Assembly: GCF_001613265.1 (NCBI RefSeq)
Contig: NZ_BDCA01000002.1
Coordinates: 62,001-126,000 of the forward strand
Direction: 5' to 3'
DNA length: 64,000 bases
Source: Nocardia vermiculata NBRC 100427
GTDB lineage: Bacteria; Actinomycetota; Actinomycetes; Mycobacteriales; Mycobacteriaceae
Shown: one piece after another, positions 1 through 10,043 of the stretch
Position numbering within the stretch: the stretch's first letter is position 1
Layout of the letters: each line of letters begins with the position of its first letter
Notes under the pieces: model-generated
Told to the model about the DNA's origin: nothing
Databases searched by the model: none
Seen by the model: only the letters and a program-made list of their open reading frames with translations
Position numbers and translations under genes: made by a program

Positions 1-1112
1 TTGATCACGGCCCCACCGAAGTTCGACAGATCCGCAACGTCCCCGTACCGCAGTTCACCGACCTCGGTGAGGAAGTCCGCGCCCATCTCCCGCCACACCG
101 ACCGCGGCAGATACGCTCGGGAGGCCGCGGAGCATTTCTGGCCCTGATACTCGTAGGCTCCGCGAATCAGCGCGGCACGCAACGAATCCGGGTCGGCGGA
201 GGGATGCGCGAGGATGAAATCCTTACCACCCGTCTCCCCCACCAACCGCGGATATCCGTGATAATTGCCGATATTCGCCCCCACGCGCTGCCACAGGTGC
301 TGGAAAGTACGCGTCGATCCGGTGAAGTGGATACCGGCGAGCCACCGATCGGCCAGCGCCACCTCCGACAGTTCGATACCGTCACCGGTCACCAGATTGA
401 TCACCCCGGGCGGCAGCCCGGCCTCCTCGAGCACCCGCATCGTGTAATAGGCGGCGAGGGTCTGATCGGGCGAGGGCTTCCACACCACGGTATTGCCCAT
501 CAACGCCGGAGCGGTCGGCAGATTGCCCGCGATCGCGCTGAAATTGAACGGGGTGATCGCGTAGACGAAGCCCTCGAGCGGCCGGTAGTCCATCCGATTC
601 CACACCCCCGCCGACGACTGCGGCTGCTGGGCGAAGATGTCACTCGCGAAGGCGACATTGAAACGCCAGAAATCCACCAGTTCACACGGCGCGTCGATCT
701 CGGCCTGATACACCGATTTCGATTGCCCGAGCATGGTCGCCGCGGCCACCGTCTCCCGCCACGGTCCCGCCAGCAGATCGGCGGCCCGCAGCAGGACCGC
801 CGCCCGCTCGGTGAACGGGAGCGCCCGCCACTGCGGCGCCGCAGCGGCCGCCGCCACGATCGCGGCACGGCTCTCCTCGGTCGTCGCGGCAGTGTAGGTA
901 CCCAGCACATGTGCATGCCGATGCGGCATGACGATCTCGGAGCGCGCACCGGTGCCGGAGAGGTGTTCACCGCCGATCACCAACGGCACCTCGACCGTCC
1001 GCCCGGCGATTTCGGCAAGTTTGCCGAGTAGTAATTCTCGTTCCCGGCTCCCCGGCGCATACGAGTGGACCGGCTCGTTCGCCGGAGTCGGGACAACCGT
1101 GACAGCGTCCAT
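1..1112 (-). CDS. pruA: L-glutamate gamma-semialdehyde dehydrogenase (1-pyrroline-5-carboxylate dehydrogenase), 3' end cut by window edge
   Basis: This is the second enzyme of proline catabolism, oxidising glutamate semialdehyde to glutamate with NAD+. The reading frame is open from an ATG at 1112 to the window edge, giving about 370 of the roughly 540 residues usual for the family. The aldehyde dehydrogenase signature is visible: GETGGKDF with the catalytic Glu, and GQKCSA with the nucleophilic Cys near position 130 of the window. The N-terminal text (NEPVHSYAPGS, then a stretch beginning EVPLVIGGE) is typical of single-function actinobacterial PruA. It lies 118 bp downstream of dapC on the same strand. 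Identification is secure; the C terminus is not visible. Confidence 0.95.
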   Translation of the reverse strand, partial: MDAVTVVPTPANEPVHSYAPGSRERELLLGKLAEIAGRTVEVPLVIGGEHLSGTGARSEIVMPHRHAHVLGTYTAATTEESRAAIVAAAAAAPQWRALPFTERAAVLLRAADLLAGPWRETVAAATMLGQSKSVYQAEIDAPCELVDFWRFNVAFASDIFAQQPQSSAGVWNRMDYRPLEGFVYAITPFNFSAIAGNLPTAPALMGNTVVWKPSPDQTLAAYYTMRVLEEAGLPPGVINLVTGDGIELSEVALADRWLAGIHFTGSTRTFQHLWQRVGANIGNYHGYPRLVGETGGKDFILAHPSADPDSLRAALIRGAYEYQGQKCSAASRAYLPRSVWREMGADFLTEVGELRYGDVADLSNFGGAVI

Positions 1113-1230
1113 AGGCCCAGGCTAGTCCGCACGTACGCCGATTCCTGGCCTTACCGAGGAGAACTTTCACGCGCGTCGCAGCGAGCTCCACATCGCCCGG
1201 ATAATTATCCGGAAGTTTGCCGAACCCGGA

Positions 1231-2340
1231 TCAGGTGGTGAGGCGCGCCGCTGCGGCAGCGATCCGCTCATCGGTGGCGGTGAGCGCGATGCGGACGTGC
1301 TCGGTGCCGGTGGGGCCGTAGAAGTCGCCGGGTGCGGCGAGGATGCCCCGCTCGGCGAGCCAGTCCAGGGTGGTGCGGCAGTTCTCGCCCCGCGTCGACC
1401 ACAGGTACAGCCCGGCCTCGGAATGATCGATCCGGAAACCCGAGTGCTCCAGCGCTTTTCGCAGCACCGTTCGACGGGCACGATAACGCTCCCGCTGCAC
1501 CGTCTCGTGCTCGTCGTCGGCCAGGGCCGCGGTCATCGCCGCCTGGATGGGGAAAGGCACCATCATCCCGGCGTGCTTACGCACCTCCAGCAGTTCCCGG
1601 ATCAGTTCCCCGTCACCGGTGACGAAGCCGGCGCGATAGCTGGCCAGATTCGATGTCTTCGACAGCGAATGAATGGCGAGCAAGCCGGTGTGGTCACCGT
1701 CGCTGACCCGCGGATCCAGAATCGAGACGGCCTCGGCACCCCAGGTCAGGCCGAGATAGCACTCGTCGGAGGCGACGATCGCGCCGCGTTCGCGGGCGAA
1801 GGACACCACCTTGCGCAGATGGTCGACACCCAGCACCCGGCCGGTCGGATTCGACGGCGAGTTCAGGAAGATCAGGGCCGGGGATTCCGGCCCGAGCCGA
1901 GTCATGCCGTCGGCTCGCAGCATCCGGGTCCCCGCCAGCAGCGCGCCCACCTCGTAGGTCGGATACGCCACCTCCGGGATCACCACCAGATCGGAGGCTC
2001 CCAGCCCGAGCAACCGCGGCAGCCCGGCGATCAGCTCCTTGGTGCCGATCACCGGCAGTACCGCATCCGGCCCGAGACCGGTCATACCGAAGCGGCGCGC
2101 CACGGCGGCCACCGCGGCCTCCCGCAGCTCGGAAGTGCCGTAGGTGGTGGGATAGCCGGGCACCTCCGCGACCGAGGTCAGCGCCGCGCGGATCAGCGGA
2201 TCGACCGGATCCACCGGTGTTCCCACCGACAGATCGACGAGGCCGTCCGGATGTGCGGCCGCCTGCGCCTTGGCGCCGGCAATGGTGTCCCAGGGGAAGT
2301 CGGGCAGCAAACTGCTGACCCGCACGCGATCGCGGATCAC
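1231..2340 (-). CDS. dapC: succinyldiaminopimelate transaminase (PLP-dependent, class I/II)
   Basis: This predicted 369-aa fold-type I aminotransferase is the DapC type found beside ferredoxin in Actinobacteria, where it makes N-succinyl-LL-diaminopimelate for lysine and peptidoglycan. Visible landmarks are NSPSNPTGR in the middle, SDECY with the PLP-binding Asp, and SLSKTSNLASYRAGF with the PLP Lys followed by the conserved Arg. The frame is open further upstream, but that extension overlaps the ferredoxin gene out of frame. The GTG at 2340, 11 bp after the ferredoxin stop and followed by IRDRVRVSSLLPDFPWDT, is therefore the likely start. It is probably co-transcribed with the ferredoxin. 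Assignment to DapC rather than a generic aminotransferase rests on context and family resemblance. Confidence 0.88.
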   Translation of the reverse strand: MIRDRVRVSSLLPDFPWDTIAGAKAQAAAHPDGLVDLSVGTPVDPVDPLIRAALTSVAEVPGYPTTYGTSELREAAVAAVARRFGMTGLGPDAVLPVIGTKELIAGLPRLLGLGASDLVVIPEVAYPTYEVGALLAGTRMLRADGMTRLGPESPALIFLNSPSNPTGRVLGVDHLRKVVSFARERGAIVASDECYLGLTWGAEAVSILDPRVSDGDHTGLLAIHSLSKTSNLASYRAGFVTGDGELIRELLEVRKHAGMMVPFPIQAAMTAALADDEHETVQRERYRARRTVLRKALEHSGFRIDHSEAGLYLWSTRGENCRTTLDWLAERGILAAPGDFYGPTGTEHVRIALTATDERIAAAAARLTT

Positions 2341-2351
2341 CGAAGCGCTAC

Positions 2352-2675
2352 CTACTCGTTCGCCATCGGCGGCAGCTGAGCGATCAACGGCGGATCGAAA
2401 TCGGTCTTGCCGACCTTGGTGGCACCGCCGGGCGAGCCGAGATCGTCGAAGAAGTCGACATTGGCGTTGATGTAGCCGCTCCACTGGTCCGGGGTGTCGT
2501 CCTCGTAGAAGATCGCTTCCACGGGGCACACCGGCTCACATGCACCACAGTCCACGCATTCGTCGGGTTGGATGTACAGCATGCGGCCACCCTCGTAGAT
2601 GCAATCTACGGGGCACTCCTCGATGCACGCCTTATCCTTCACGTCAACGCACGGTTCAGCGATGATGTACGTCAC
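2352..2675 (-). CDS. fdxA: 7Fe ferredoxin (3Fe-4S/4Fe-4S)
   Basis: This 107-aa soluble electron carrier starts at GTG 2675, preceded by AGGAG. Two cysteine clusters are present: CVDVKDKACIEECPVDC near the N terminus and CVDCGACEPVCP further on. The pattern and length match the actinobacterial 7Fe ferredoxin family (FdxA; called FdxC in the mycobacterial gene cluster). The acidic C-terminal half, including DQWSGYINANVDFFDDL, is characteristic. It lies directly upstream of dapC, an arrangement conserved in related genera. The physiological redox partner cannot be read from the sequence. Confidence 0.93.
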   Translation of the reverse strand: MTYIIAEPCVDVKDKACIEECPVDCIYEGGRMLYIQPDECVDCGACEPVCPVEAIFYEDDTPDQWSGYINANVDFFDDLGSPGGATKVGKTDFDPPLIAQLPPMANE

Positions 2676-2828
2676 TGCCGTTCTCCTAGTCTGTCCTGGC
2701 CTACGGGACATTTCCGCCCGCGCAACAGTATCCCGACCACTCGCACTCCGACTGGTCAGCCTTACCTAACTTCCCGCATTCGCGGCACCGCCACAGCATC
2801 GTTTTCGCGGCACCGCCGCGGGGACGGA

Positions 2829-5447
2829 TCAGCCGACCGTCAGCGGCAGCGCCGACACCCGATGCTCGGGCACTCCGTAAGAGGTGGTGCGCTCACGAAC
2901 CGGGCGACCGATCCCCTCGCCGATTTCGACCAACTCGGCCACCGTTTTCGCGGAGCCGTGCTCGGAACCGGCCATCCGCGAGATGGTTTCCTCCATCAAC
3001 GTACCGCCCAGGTCGTTGGCGCCACCATTGAGCATCACCTGGGTGCCGGTGATCCCCAGTTTCACCCAGCTGGTCTGGATATTGGGGATGCGCCCGTGCA
3101 ACATGATCCGGGCCAGAGCATGTGCCGCGCGGTTGTCGCGAATGGTCGGCCCGGGACGGGACGCACCGGCCAGGTACAGCGGTGCGCTCTGATGGACGAA
3201 CGGCAACAGGACGAATTCGGTGAAGCCACCGGTCTCGTCCTGGATGCCGCGCAGCACTCGCAGGTGCCCCACCCAGTGCTTGGGATTGTCGACGTGGCCG
3301 TACATCATGGTGGAACTCGACCGAATACCGAGCTTGTGTGCCGTGGTGATCACATCGATCCACGCCGATGCGGGCAGCTTGCCCTTGGTGAGCACCCAGC
3401 GCACCTCGTCGTCGAGGATCTCCGCGGCGGTGCCCGGAATGGTGTCGAGCCCGGCCTCCTGGAGTGCCGCGAGCCAGTCGTGCACGCTCTGCCCGCCACG
3501 GGAGGCACCGTTGACGATCTCCATCGGGCTGAACGCGTGCACATGCATCGACGGCACCCGCTTCTTCACCGCCCGCACCAGGTCGGCGTAGCCGGTCACC
3601 GGAAGGTCCGGATCGATACCGCCCTGCATGCACACCTCGGTCGCGCCCTCGACATAGGCCTCCCAGGCACGCTCGGCGACCTCGTCGGCGGACAGGGTGA
3701 AAGCGTCCGCATCCCCCTTGCGCTGCGCGAACGCGCAGAACCGGCAGCCGGTGTAGCAGATGTTGGTGAAGTTGATATTGCGGTTCACCACGTAGGTGAC
3801 GTCATCGCCCACGGTGTCGCGGCGCAACTGGTCGGCCAGTGCCGCGACGGCGTCGAGTTCGGCGCCCTCGGCGGTAGCGAGGGCCAGATACTCGTCGTCG
3901 CCGAGTCCGGCCGGGTCCTTCTCCGCCGACCGCAGCGCGGCCAGCACATCGGTATCGAGCTTCACCGGGGCCGACAGCGACAGCACCTGCTCGCGCACGG
4001 TCTCCCAGTCCCCGAACGCACCGAGGCCCTCGCCCTCGAGCGCGGCATCGCTGCGCGCCTCGGTATTGCGGCCCTCGGAATCGATCGCGGTATTGAGATC
4101 GGTACGCCCCAGTGACTCCCACGACTGGTCCGGTTCCTGCCAGGGCAGGCCCACCGGATTCACCGCACGCGCCAGACCCGTGACCGGGTCCGACAGCGCC
4201 GCCACATGCCCCTGCACTCGCGGATCGATCCACGGGTTTCCGGCCAGCACATATTTCGGATGTGCGGTCAGCCGCTCGGTCAGCACGTAACCGGCCTGCG
4301 CGGTCACCTCGGCGAGCACGTCCAGGTTCGGCCACGGGCGTTCGGGATTGACATGGTCGGGGGTCAGCGGCGACACCCCGCCCCAATCGTCGATACCGGC
4401 GTCGATCAGCGCGCGGCACTCGTCGAGCGATACCAGATTCGGCGGTGCCTGGATGCGCATCTTCGGCCCCAGCAGCAGCCGTGTCACCGCGATGGTGGCG
4501 CGGAATTCGGCCAGATCGGCGTCGGGGGTGTCGCGCATGGCGGTGTCGGTCTTCGCGAGGAAGTTCTGCACGATCACTTCCTGCACGTGACCGAAGGCCT
4601 TGTGCGCCTTGCGGATCGCCAGGATGGAGTCGATCCGCTCGGCATAGTTCTCACCGATACCGACCAGGATTCCGGTGGTGAACGGGATGCTGAGCCGACC
4701 GGCATCGGTCAGTGCCCGCAGCCGGACCTGCGGATCCTTGTCCGGGCTCCCGTAGTGGGCCTGACCGCGCTCGGTGAACAACCGCTCGGAGGTGGTCTCC
4801 AGCATCATGCCCATCGAGGGCGCCACGGGCTTGAGGCGCGAGAGCTCCGCCCAGCTCATCACGCCCGGGTTCAGATGCGGCAGCAGACCGGTCTCCTCGA
4901 GCACCCGGATCGACATGGCCCGCACATAGTCCAGGGTGGAGTCGTACCCGCGCTCGTCGAGCCACTGACGTGCCTCCGGCCAGCGATCCTCGGGCCGATC
5001 CCCCAGGGTGAACAGTGCTTCCTTACAACCCAGCTCGGCGCCGCGGCGCGCCAGGTCGACGATTTCGTCGGGCTCCAGATAGAGCCCCTCGCCGGCCGCG
5101 CGCAATTTGCCGGGCACCGTCACGAACGTGCAGTAATGACATTTGTCGCGGCACAGGCGGGTCACCGGGATGAACACCTTGCGCGAATAGGTGATGGGCA
5201 GCGCCGTCTCCGACGCTTCGGCGTTCTCTGCCGTCCCCGCGGCCCCTGCGAAACTCTCCCGCAGGCCCGCGTCGCGCACCCGCACGGCGGACGCACACAG
5301 ATCCTCCAGATCCGCCTCACGCGCGTGCAGCAGCACGACGGCCTCGTCGAGGTTGAGCGTCGCACCGTCTCTTGCGCGGCGCAGCGCCCGGCGCATGGCC
5401 GAGGGCGCAGGTGGGGTGTTCGGTTGCTCCGTCACGCCGTCGATCAT
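2829..5447 (-). CDS. fbiC: bifunctional FO synthase (CofG-CofH fusion)
   Basis: FbiC makes 7,8-didemethyl-8-hydroxy-5-deazariboflavin (FO), the chromophore of coenzyme F420, from tyrosine and the flavin precursor 5-amino-6-ribitylaminouracil. The 872-aa protein carries two radical-SAM modules. The CofG half has CRDKCHYC (Cys 99, 103, 106) and the CofH half has CYTGCRFC (Cys 564, 568, 571), each a CxxxCxxC cluster for a 4Fe-4S centre. Length fits the fused actinobacterial form. The ATG at 5447 is the first start; a GTG four codons later is an alternative. F420 made here would serve enzymes such as the nitroreductase at 39431-39919. Confidence 0.97.
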   Translation of the reverse strand: MIDGVTEQPNTPPAPSAMRRALRRARDGATLNLDEAVVLLHAREADLEDLCASAVRVRDAGLRESFAGAAGTAENAEASETALPITYSRKVFIPVTRLCRDKCHYCTFVTVPGKLRAAGEGLYLEPDEIVDLARRGAELGCKEALFTLGDRPEDRWPEARQWLDERGYDSTLDYVRAMSIRVLEETGLLPHLNPGVMSWAELSRLKPVAPSMGMMLETTSERLFTERGQAHYGSPDKDPQVRLRALTDAGRLSIPFTTGILVGIGENYAERIDSILAIRKAHKAFGHVQEVIVQNFLAKTDTAMRDTPDADLAEFRATIAVTRLLLGPKMRIQAPPNLVSLDECRALIDAGIDDWGGVSPLTPDHVNPERPWPNLDVLAEVTAQAGYVLTERLTAHPKYVLAGNPWIDPRVQGHVAALSDPVTGLARAVNPVGLPWQEPDQSWESLGRTDLNTAIDSEGRNTEARSDAALEGEGLGAFGDWETVREQVLSLSAPVKLDTDVLAALRSAEKDPAGLGDDEYLALATAEGAELDAVAALADQLRRDTVGDDVTYVVNRNINFTNICYTGCRFCAFAQRKGDADAFTLSADEVAERAWEAYVEGATEVCMQGGIDPDLPVTGYADLVRAVKKRVPSMHVHAFSPMEIVNGASRGGQSVHDWLAALQEAGLDTIPGTAAEILDDEVRWVLTKGKLPASAWIDVITTAHKLGIRSSSTMMYGHVDNPKHWVGHLRVLRGIQDETGGFTEFVLLPFVHQSAPLYLAGASRPGPTIRDNRAAHALARIMLHGRIPNIQTSWVKLGITGTQVMLNGGANDLGGTLMEETISRMAGSEHGSAKTVAELVEIGEGIGRPVRERTTSYGVPEHRVSALPLTVG

Positions 5448-5646
5448 GCGTCAACCATCCGAGTGTTCTCCCTTCGGTGCCCTGTGACGTGAGACAACCC
5501 GGCATCCTTCGCGCGTTATTCCTTGTTCGCCGGATCGGTTTCGTCGTCACCGATAATGCCCGCTCATGGGCTCGAAGGTCCGCCGGCACCGGGCGCGCAC
5601 ATGCCGGTTTCGGCCGCCGCGCCCGGATTCGTGTCACGATGTCGGC

Positions 5647-6162
5647 ATGGCCCGGCCGCCGGAATTGTCTCCCTCGCGCACGATCATGGCCGCACCGGCC
5701 TGCCGGCCCAGCACCCGCGCCCCCTTGCTGTGGGCGGCGGGGCCCGCGGCCGTCTGGCTCCTGGTACTGGTGGGCGGCCTGATCTGGGCCGCGGTCGACA
5801 GCGCGCATAGAGCCTGGGCGGTGGAACTGATGGCCGCCGCGGCGGCGCTGGCCGCCTTCACCGCGGTCGTGGTCCCGATGTGGCGGTATGCGGTACATCG
5901 CTGGGAGATCACCGAGACGGCCGTCTACACCCGGACCGGATGGTTCACCCAGGAGAGCCGGGTCGCCCCGATCACCCGCGTACAGACCGTCGACACCCAT
6001 CGGGGACCGCTCGAACGGCTCTTCGGGCTGGCGACCGTCACCGTGACCACGGCGTCGTCCGCGGGTGCGGTGCGCATCGAGGCGCTCGACCTCGACGTCG
6101 CCGCGCGCACCGTGCGGCAGTTGACCGATATCGCGGCGCTGCATCGCGAGGATGCGACATGA
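5647..6162 (+). CDS. PH domain-containing membrane protein (YdbS-like)
   Basis: A predicted 171-aa protein with two membrane segments (around AVWLLVLVGGLIWAAV and the following Ala-rich stretch) and then a bacterial PH (bPH2) domain. The PH-type text includes TETAVYTRTGWFTQESRVAP, RVQTVDTHRGPLERLFGL and a C-terminal DLDVAARTVRQLTDIA. An ATG at 5647 was chosen because the longer frame from 5566 adds a low-complexity Arg-rich leader. The stop overlaps the start of the next gene (ATGA), so the pair is translationally coupled. Such pairs are common in Firmicutes and Actinobacteria as YdbS/YdbT; the molecular role is not established here. Confidence 0.85.
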   Translation: MARPPELSPSRTIMAAPACRPSTRAPLLWAAGPAAVWLLVLVGGLIWAAVDSAHRAWAVELMAAAAALAAFTAVVVPMWRYAVHRWEITETAVYTRTGWFTQESRVAPITRVQTVDTHRGPLERLFGLATVTVTTASSAGAVRIEALDLDVAARTVRQLTDIAALHREDAT

Positions 6163-7958
6163 GCGCCGATACCGGGACCGCCGAAGACGGGTGGCGGCGG
6201 CTGGACAAGCGCATGCTGCTGATCCACCCCGTGCGGGAACTGGTGAAATACATTCCGGTCCTACTCGGTGTCGTCATCGTCGGCAGTCAGAGTGACAACC
6301 CGGCGTGGAGCCTGGCCGCGGTGGCGGTGATCGTCGTGTTCGCGCTGGCGCGCTGGTTCACCACCACGTACCGCATCGGCCCCGATACGGTGGAATTGCG
6401 TCGGGGAGTCCTCGGGCGGCGCACGTTGACCGTGCCGCGCTCGCGCATTCGCTCGGTGGATGTCCGGGCGGATGTGATGCACCGACTGCTCGGGCTGGTG
6501 GTTCTGGTCATCGGCACCGGACAGCAGGCCGACCACGACGAGCGGTTCCATCTCGACGGAGTGGACGCGCGGCAGGTACCGCAGCTGCGAGCGCTGCTGC
6601 TGCGCCACCCCGAGCAGGCCCGGCCGGCGGGACACGGCGAAGCGGGGCACGACACCCCCGCCGCCGCGGTGCCCGACTCACCGGCGTCGCCGCTTCGCCC
6701 TCGGACCGAACCCCGGGCCGATACCACTGGGAATACCGCTACCGCGTCCGCTCGCTCGGACGAACCGGCGGGCGCGACGGCGGTGTTCCGGCCGCACAGC
6801 CGCCGGGAGGCATTGACCAGGGCGCTGGCCCAGGACGGCGCGGGCGCCCCGGACGAGGGCATCGAGATCGGCCACTGGCGGCCCGGCTGGGTTCGGTACG
6901 CGCCGCTGTCGCTGACCGGGCTGGCGATCGTGGGCCCGGCGATCGGTCTGGCCGCCAAGCTCGGTGTGGCCGATGCCCTGGTGCGCTCGTCCACCGTGCA
7001 CGATGTCGGTAAGCACAGTGCCGTGTTCATCGCGCTCGCGGTGACGATCTCGGTCGTGGTGCTGCTGGTGGTCTCCGCGATCGCCGCCTGCCTGCACTAC
7101 CTCACCACCTATTTCCGGTTTCGCGTCCTCGACGACGGCCGGGCACTGCACATCCGCGGCGGGCTGCTCACCACGCGCCAGACCACACTCGATCTGTCCC
7201 GGCTGCGCGGTGCCACGGTGCAGGAGCCACTGTTGCTGCGGCTGGCCGGCGGCGCCGAACTGCAGGCCATCATGACCGGCGACGGGGCGCGGCAGAAACT
7301 GCTGCCACAGGCACCCCGTGCGGCGGTGGAACGCACGCTGGCGCATCTGCTGAGCCATCGCACCGATCGCGACCTCGAACCGGGACGGCCGCCGGCTGCA
7401 CGGTCGGTCCCCGAGGATTGCGCCGAGATCGCCGCCGACGCCGATCCGGCCTCGGTGCCACTGATGTCGCACGGCCCGCGGGCCCGGCTGCGGCGCTACA
7501 CCCGCGCGGCCGCCCCCGTACTCGTCGTCGTGGCCGCAGTGATCGCGGTATCGCTTGCCGGACAGCAGGTTCCGGCCTGGATCTGGGCGATGGTCGTGCT
7601 CTTCGCGCTCGCCTCGGCCGCCGTGGCACACGATCGATACCGCGGTCTGGGACATGCCGTGATCGCCTCCGACGGCCACCGCCCGGTCTGGTTGATCACC
7701 CGGCACGGCTCCCTGGACCGTGATCGTGACTGCCTGGAGGCGCCCGGCGTGATCGGCTGGACGCTGCGGCGCACCTACTTTCAGCGGCGCGCAGGTGTGG
7801 CGACGGTCATCGCGGCCAGCGCGGCCGGCAAGAAGAAGTACGCGATCGTCGACGTACCGATCGACCGAGCCTACGAGGTGATCGAACAGGTCACCCCCGG
7901 ACAGCTGGGTACCCGCACCCACGACCATTCGCCACCCGGCAATCTCGCGACGATGTGA
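6159..7958 (+). CDS. PH domain-containing membrane protein (YdbT-like, three PH modules)
   Basis: A 599-aa membrane protein starting at the ATG overlapping the upstream stop. Three membrane-pair plus bPH2 units can be traced. The first has YRIGPDTVELRRGVLGRRT and SRIRSVDVRADVMHRLLGL. The second has FRFRVLDDGRALHIRGGLLT and a DLSRLRGATVQEPLLLRL stretch. The third, in the last 150 residues, has GWTLRRTYFQRRAGVATV. A Pro/Ala/Thr-rich linker separates units one and two. It belongs with its smaller partner as a YdbT-type pair; in other bacteria such proteins have been linked to envelope stress or bacteriocin resistance, which is not testable from this sequence. Confidence 0.85.
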   Translation: MSADTGTAEDGWRRLDKRMLLIHPVRELVKYIPVLLGVVIVGSQSDNPAWSLAAVAVIVVFALARWFTTTYRIGPDTVELRRGVLGRRTLTVPRSRIRSVDVRADVMHRLLGLVVLVIGTGQQADHDERFHLDGVDARQVPQLRALLLRHPEQARPAGHGEAGHDTPAAAVPDSPASPLRPRTEPRADTTGNTATASARSDEPAGATAVFRPHSRREALTRALAQDGAGAPDEGIEIGHWRPGWVRYAPLSLTGLAIVGPAIGLAAKLGVADALVRSSTVHDVGKHSAVFIALAVTISVVVLLVVSAIAACLHYLTTYFRFRVLDDGRALHIRGGLLTTRQTTLDLSRLRGATVQEPLLLRLAGGAELQAIMTGDGARQKLLPQAPRAAVERTLAHLLSHRTDRDLEPGRPPAARSVPEDCAEIAADADPASVPLMSHGPRARLRRYTRAAAPVLVVVAAVIAVSLAGQQVPAWIWAMVVLFALASAAVAHDRYRGLGHAVIASDGHRPVWLITRHGSLDRDRDCLEAPGVIGWTLRRTYFQRRAGVATVIAASAAGKKKYAIVDVPIDRAYEVIEQVTPGQLGTRTHDHSPPGNLATM

Positions 7959-8069
7959 TCGTCGATTCTTTCCGGAAAACAATTCTTTCGGCGGCTGTCG
8001 ATCCATAAGTGAGCGACGATTCGCTGGCCGTGGTAAGAATCACCCGACGTTGTGAAAGGGTGGAATTCC

Positions 8070-10025
8070 ATGGAACCGACAGCACAGCAGCGCGCCGCCC
8101 TGGGCATGATCTGCAATACGTTCACACCGGGAAACGGGGCGACTCTGCCGTCGGCGACCGAACTCGGTTCCGTGGAAACAGTTTTCGAAATTCTCGGCCG
8201 CAACCCCCGTGCGGCCGAGGGGAAACAGCTCACCACCCTGCTCGACCTCTGGGATTCCCGTGCGCTCGGGCTGCTGTTCGGCAATCGCGGCCGCCGCTAC
8301 TCCACCCTGACCGCCGAACAACGGGAACAGACCCTGCTGCGCCTCGGCGATTCTCGAATCCCGCTGAAACGCACCTTATTTCAAGCACTGAAGCAGGCCG
8401 CACTGCTGTCCTACAATGTCACTCCCGACGCCACCGGCGGACACCCGCTGTGGAAGGCGATCGGCTATCCGGGGCCGCCCGGCACCCTGACCTCGGCCCC
8501 GGCACCCGCCCTGTCGGTGCTGCGCCCGACCGAGGCGACCACGCTGAGTTGTGACGTGGTAATCGTCGGGTCCGGCGCGGGCGGGGGTACCGCGGCCGCC
8601 GTACTGGCCGAGTCCGGCCTGGACGTGATCGTGCTGGAACGCGGAAACTATTACGACGACCGCGATTTCGGTCGCGGTGAACTCGACGCACTGTTGAATC
8701 TCTACGCGCCCGGACCGCCGGCTACCAGCGAAGGCCAGCTCACGCTCGTTGCCGGCACCTGTCTCGGCGGCGGCACCGTCGTCAACTGGAGTACCGCACT
8801 GCCCACCCCCGACGAGGTGCGTGCCGAATGGGCCGGACTCGGCGTCTCCCAGTTCGCCGGCGCCGAATACGGTGATGCTCTCGACGCGGTCCTGGCTCGC
8901 CTCGGCGTGAACGATCGACACTCCCCGCTCTCGGCCCGGGACAGCGTCCTCGAACGCGGCGCCACCGCGCTGGGCTGGGATATCGGCTCGCTGACCCGCA
9001 ACGTCTCCGACGCCTGCGATGCCGGCGTCGAATGCGGCCGCTGCCCGTACGGTTGCCGGGTCGGTGCCAAACAGTCGGTCACCAAGACCTGGCTCGCCGA
9101 TGCTGCCGAGCACGGTGCCCACTTCGTGGTCGATGCGAACGTGCGCCGGGTAAATGTGAACAACGGCCGCGCCGAAGGCGTTTCGGCGGTGACCGCGGCC
9201 GGCATGCCGATCGAGGTCCGCGCCCGTGCCGTCGTGGTCGCCGCGGGTGCCGTCCAGACCCCGGCCCTGCTGCGGCGCTCCGGCCTGGACAACAAGAACA
9301 TCGGCAAGTACCTGCGGCTGCATCCGGCCGCGGCGGTCTTCGGCGTCTTCGACGAGCAGATCCGGCCGTGGGAGGGTGGTATGCAGGCCCGGATCAGCCG
9401 TCAGCACCACGATCTCGACGGTCACGGCTACGGCGTCATCTACGAGACGGGACCGATCCATCCGGGTATGGGGGTGGGATTCATGAACTGGCGGGGCGCC
9501 GCGGCCTACCGCACCAACCAGCTCGAGCTGGACCGCTCGCTGGCCCTCGGAGTGATCACCCGCGATCGCGACCACGGCAACGTGCGCGTCGATCGCGACG
9601 GTGAACCGGTGGTGTCCTACCGGCTGTCCGACCACGACCGGCGCCACTTGCACACCGGAATAACCGGTGCCGCAGAAATTCTCGAGGCGGCCGGGGCACG
9701 CCGCATCTACTCCGGACAGCAGGCCGGTCCCGCCTACGAGCCCGGCCGCACCGGATCGCACGCCGAGTTCGCCGCCGCCTGCGCGGCCGCCGGTTACGGG
9801 CCCGGACAATGTGCAATGGGCGCACTGCACATCATGGGTTCGGCGCGTATGGGTGGCTCGCCACAGACCTCGGCCACCGATCCCGACGGCGCCACCTGGG
9901 ACGTCGGCAATATCGTGGTCGCCGACGCCTCCTGCTTCCCGACCGCCTCGGGCGTGAATCCGATGGTGTCGATCGAGGCGATCGCGTACATGAACGCGAA
10001 ACGCCTTGCCGCACGACTCCACTGA
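8070..10025 (+). CDS. GMC family FAD-dependent oxidoreductase (long-chain alcohol oxidase-like)
   Basis: A 651-aa flavoenzyme. Residues 161-175 hold the dinucleotide-binding motif VVIVGSGAGGG, and the C terminus carries the GMC end motif (VADASCFPTASGVNPM, then SIEAIAYMNAKRLA). Before the FAD domain is an approximately 150-residue helical region resembling the gluconate dehydrogenase subunit 3/long-chain alcohol oxidase N terminus. A Cys-rich segment CDAGVECGRCPYGC sits in the middle, as in fatty-alcohol oxidases. The ATG at 8070 follows GAAAGGGTGG at a good distance; a GTG six codons upstream is less likely. The substrate is probably a hydrophobic alcohol or sterol (inference). It converges on the conservon genes. 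Confidence 0.88.
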   Translation: MEPTAQQRAALGMICNTFTPGNGATLPSATELGSVETVFEILGRNPRAAEGKQLTTLLDLWDSRALGLLFGNRGRRYSTLTAEQREQTLLRLGDSRIPLKRTLFQALKQAALLSYNVTPDATGGHPLWKAIGYPGPPGTLTSAPAPALSVLRPTEATTLSCDVVIVGSGAGGGTAAAVLAESGLDVIVLERGNYYDDRDFGRGELDALLNLYAPGPPATSEGQLTLVAGTCLGGGTVVNWSTALPTPDEVRAEWAGLGVSQFAGAEYGDALDAVLARLGVNDRHSPLSARDSVLERGATALGWDIGSLTRNVSDACDAGVECGRCPYGCRVGAKQSVTKTWLADAAEHGAHFVVDANVRRVNVNNGRAEGVSAVTAAGMPIEVRARAVVVAAGAVQTPALLRRSGLDNKNIGKYLRLHPAAAVFGVFDEQIRPWEGGMQARISRQHHDLDGHGYGVIYETGPIHPGMGVGFMNWRGAAAYRTNQLELDRSLALGVITRDRDHGNVRVDRDGEPVVSYRLSDHDRRHLHTGITGAAEILEAAGARRIYSGQQAGPAYEPGRTGSHAEFAAACAAAGYGPGQCAMGALHIMGSARMGGSPQTSATDPDGATWDVGNIVVADASCFPTASGVNPMVSIEAIAYMNAKRLAARLH

Positions 10026-10043
10026 ACGACGACGGAAGCAGGG

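Noticed and set aside
2568..5492. Long plus-strand open frames opposite fbiC (about 515 and 428 codons)
   Set aside because: They are antisense shadows of high-GC coding DNA, rich in His/Arg/Gly/Gln with no family text, while fbiC on the other strand has both radical-SAM motifs.
8376..10022. 548-codon minus-strand frame opposite the GMC oxidoreductase
   Set aside because: Shadow frame without domain text; the opposite strand has complete FAD and GMC motifs.
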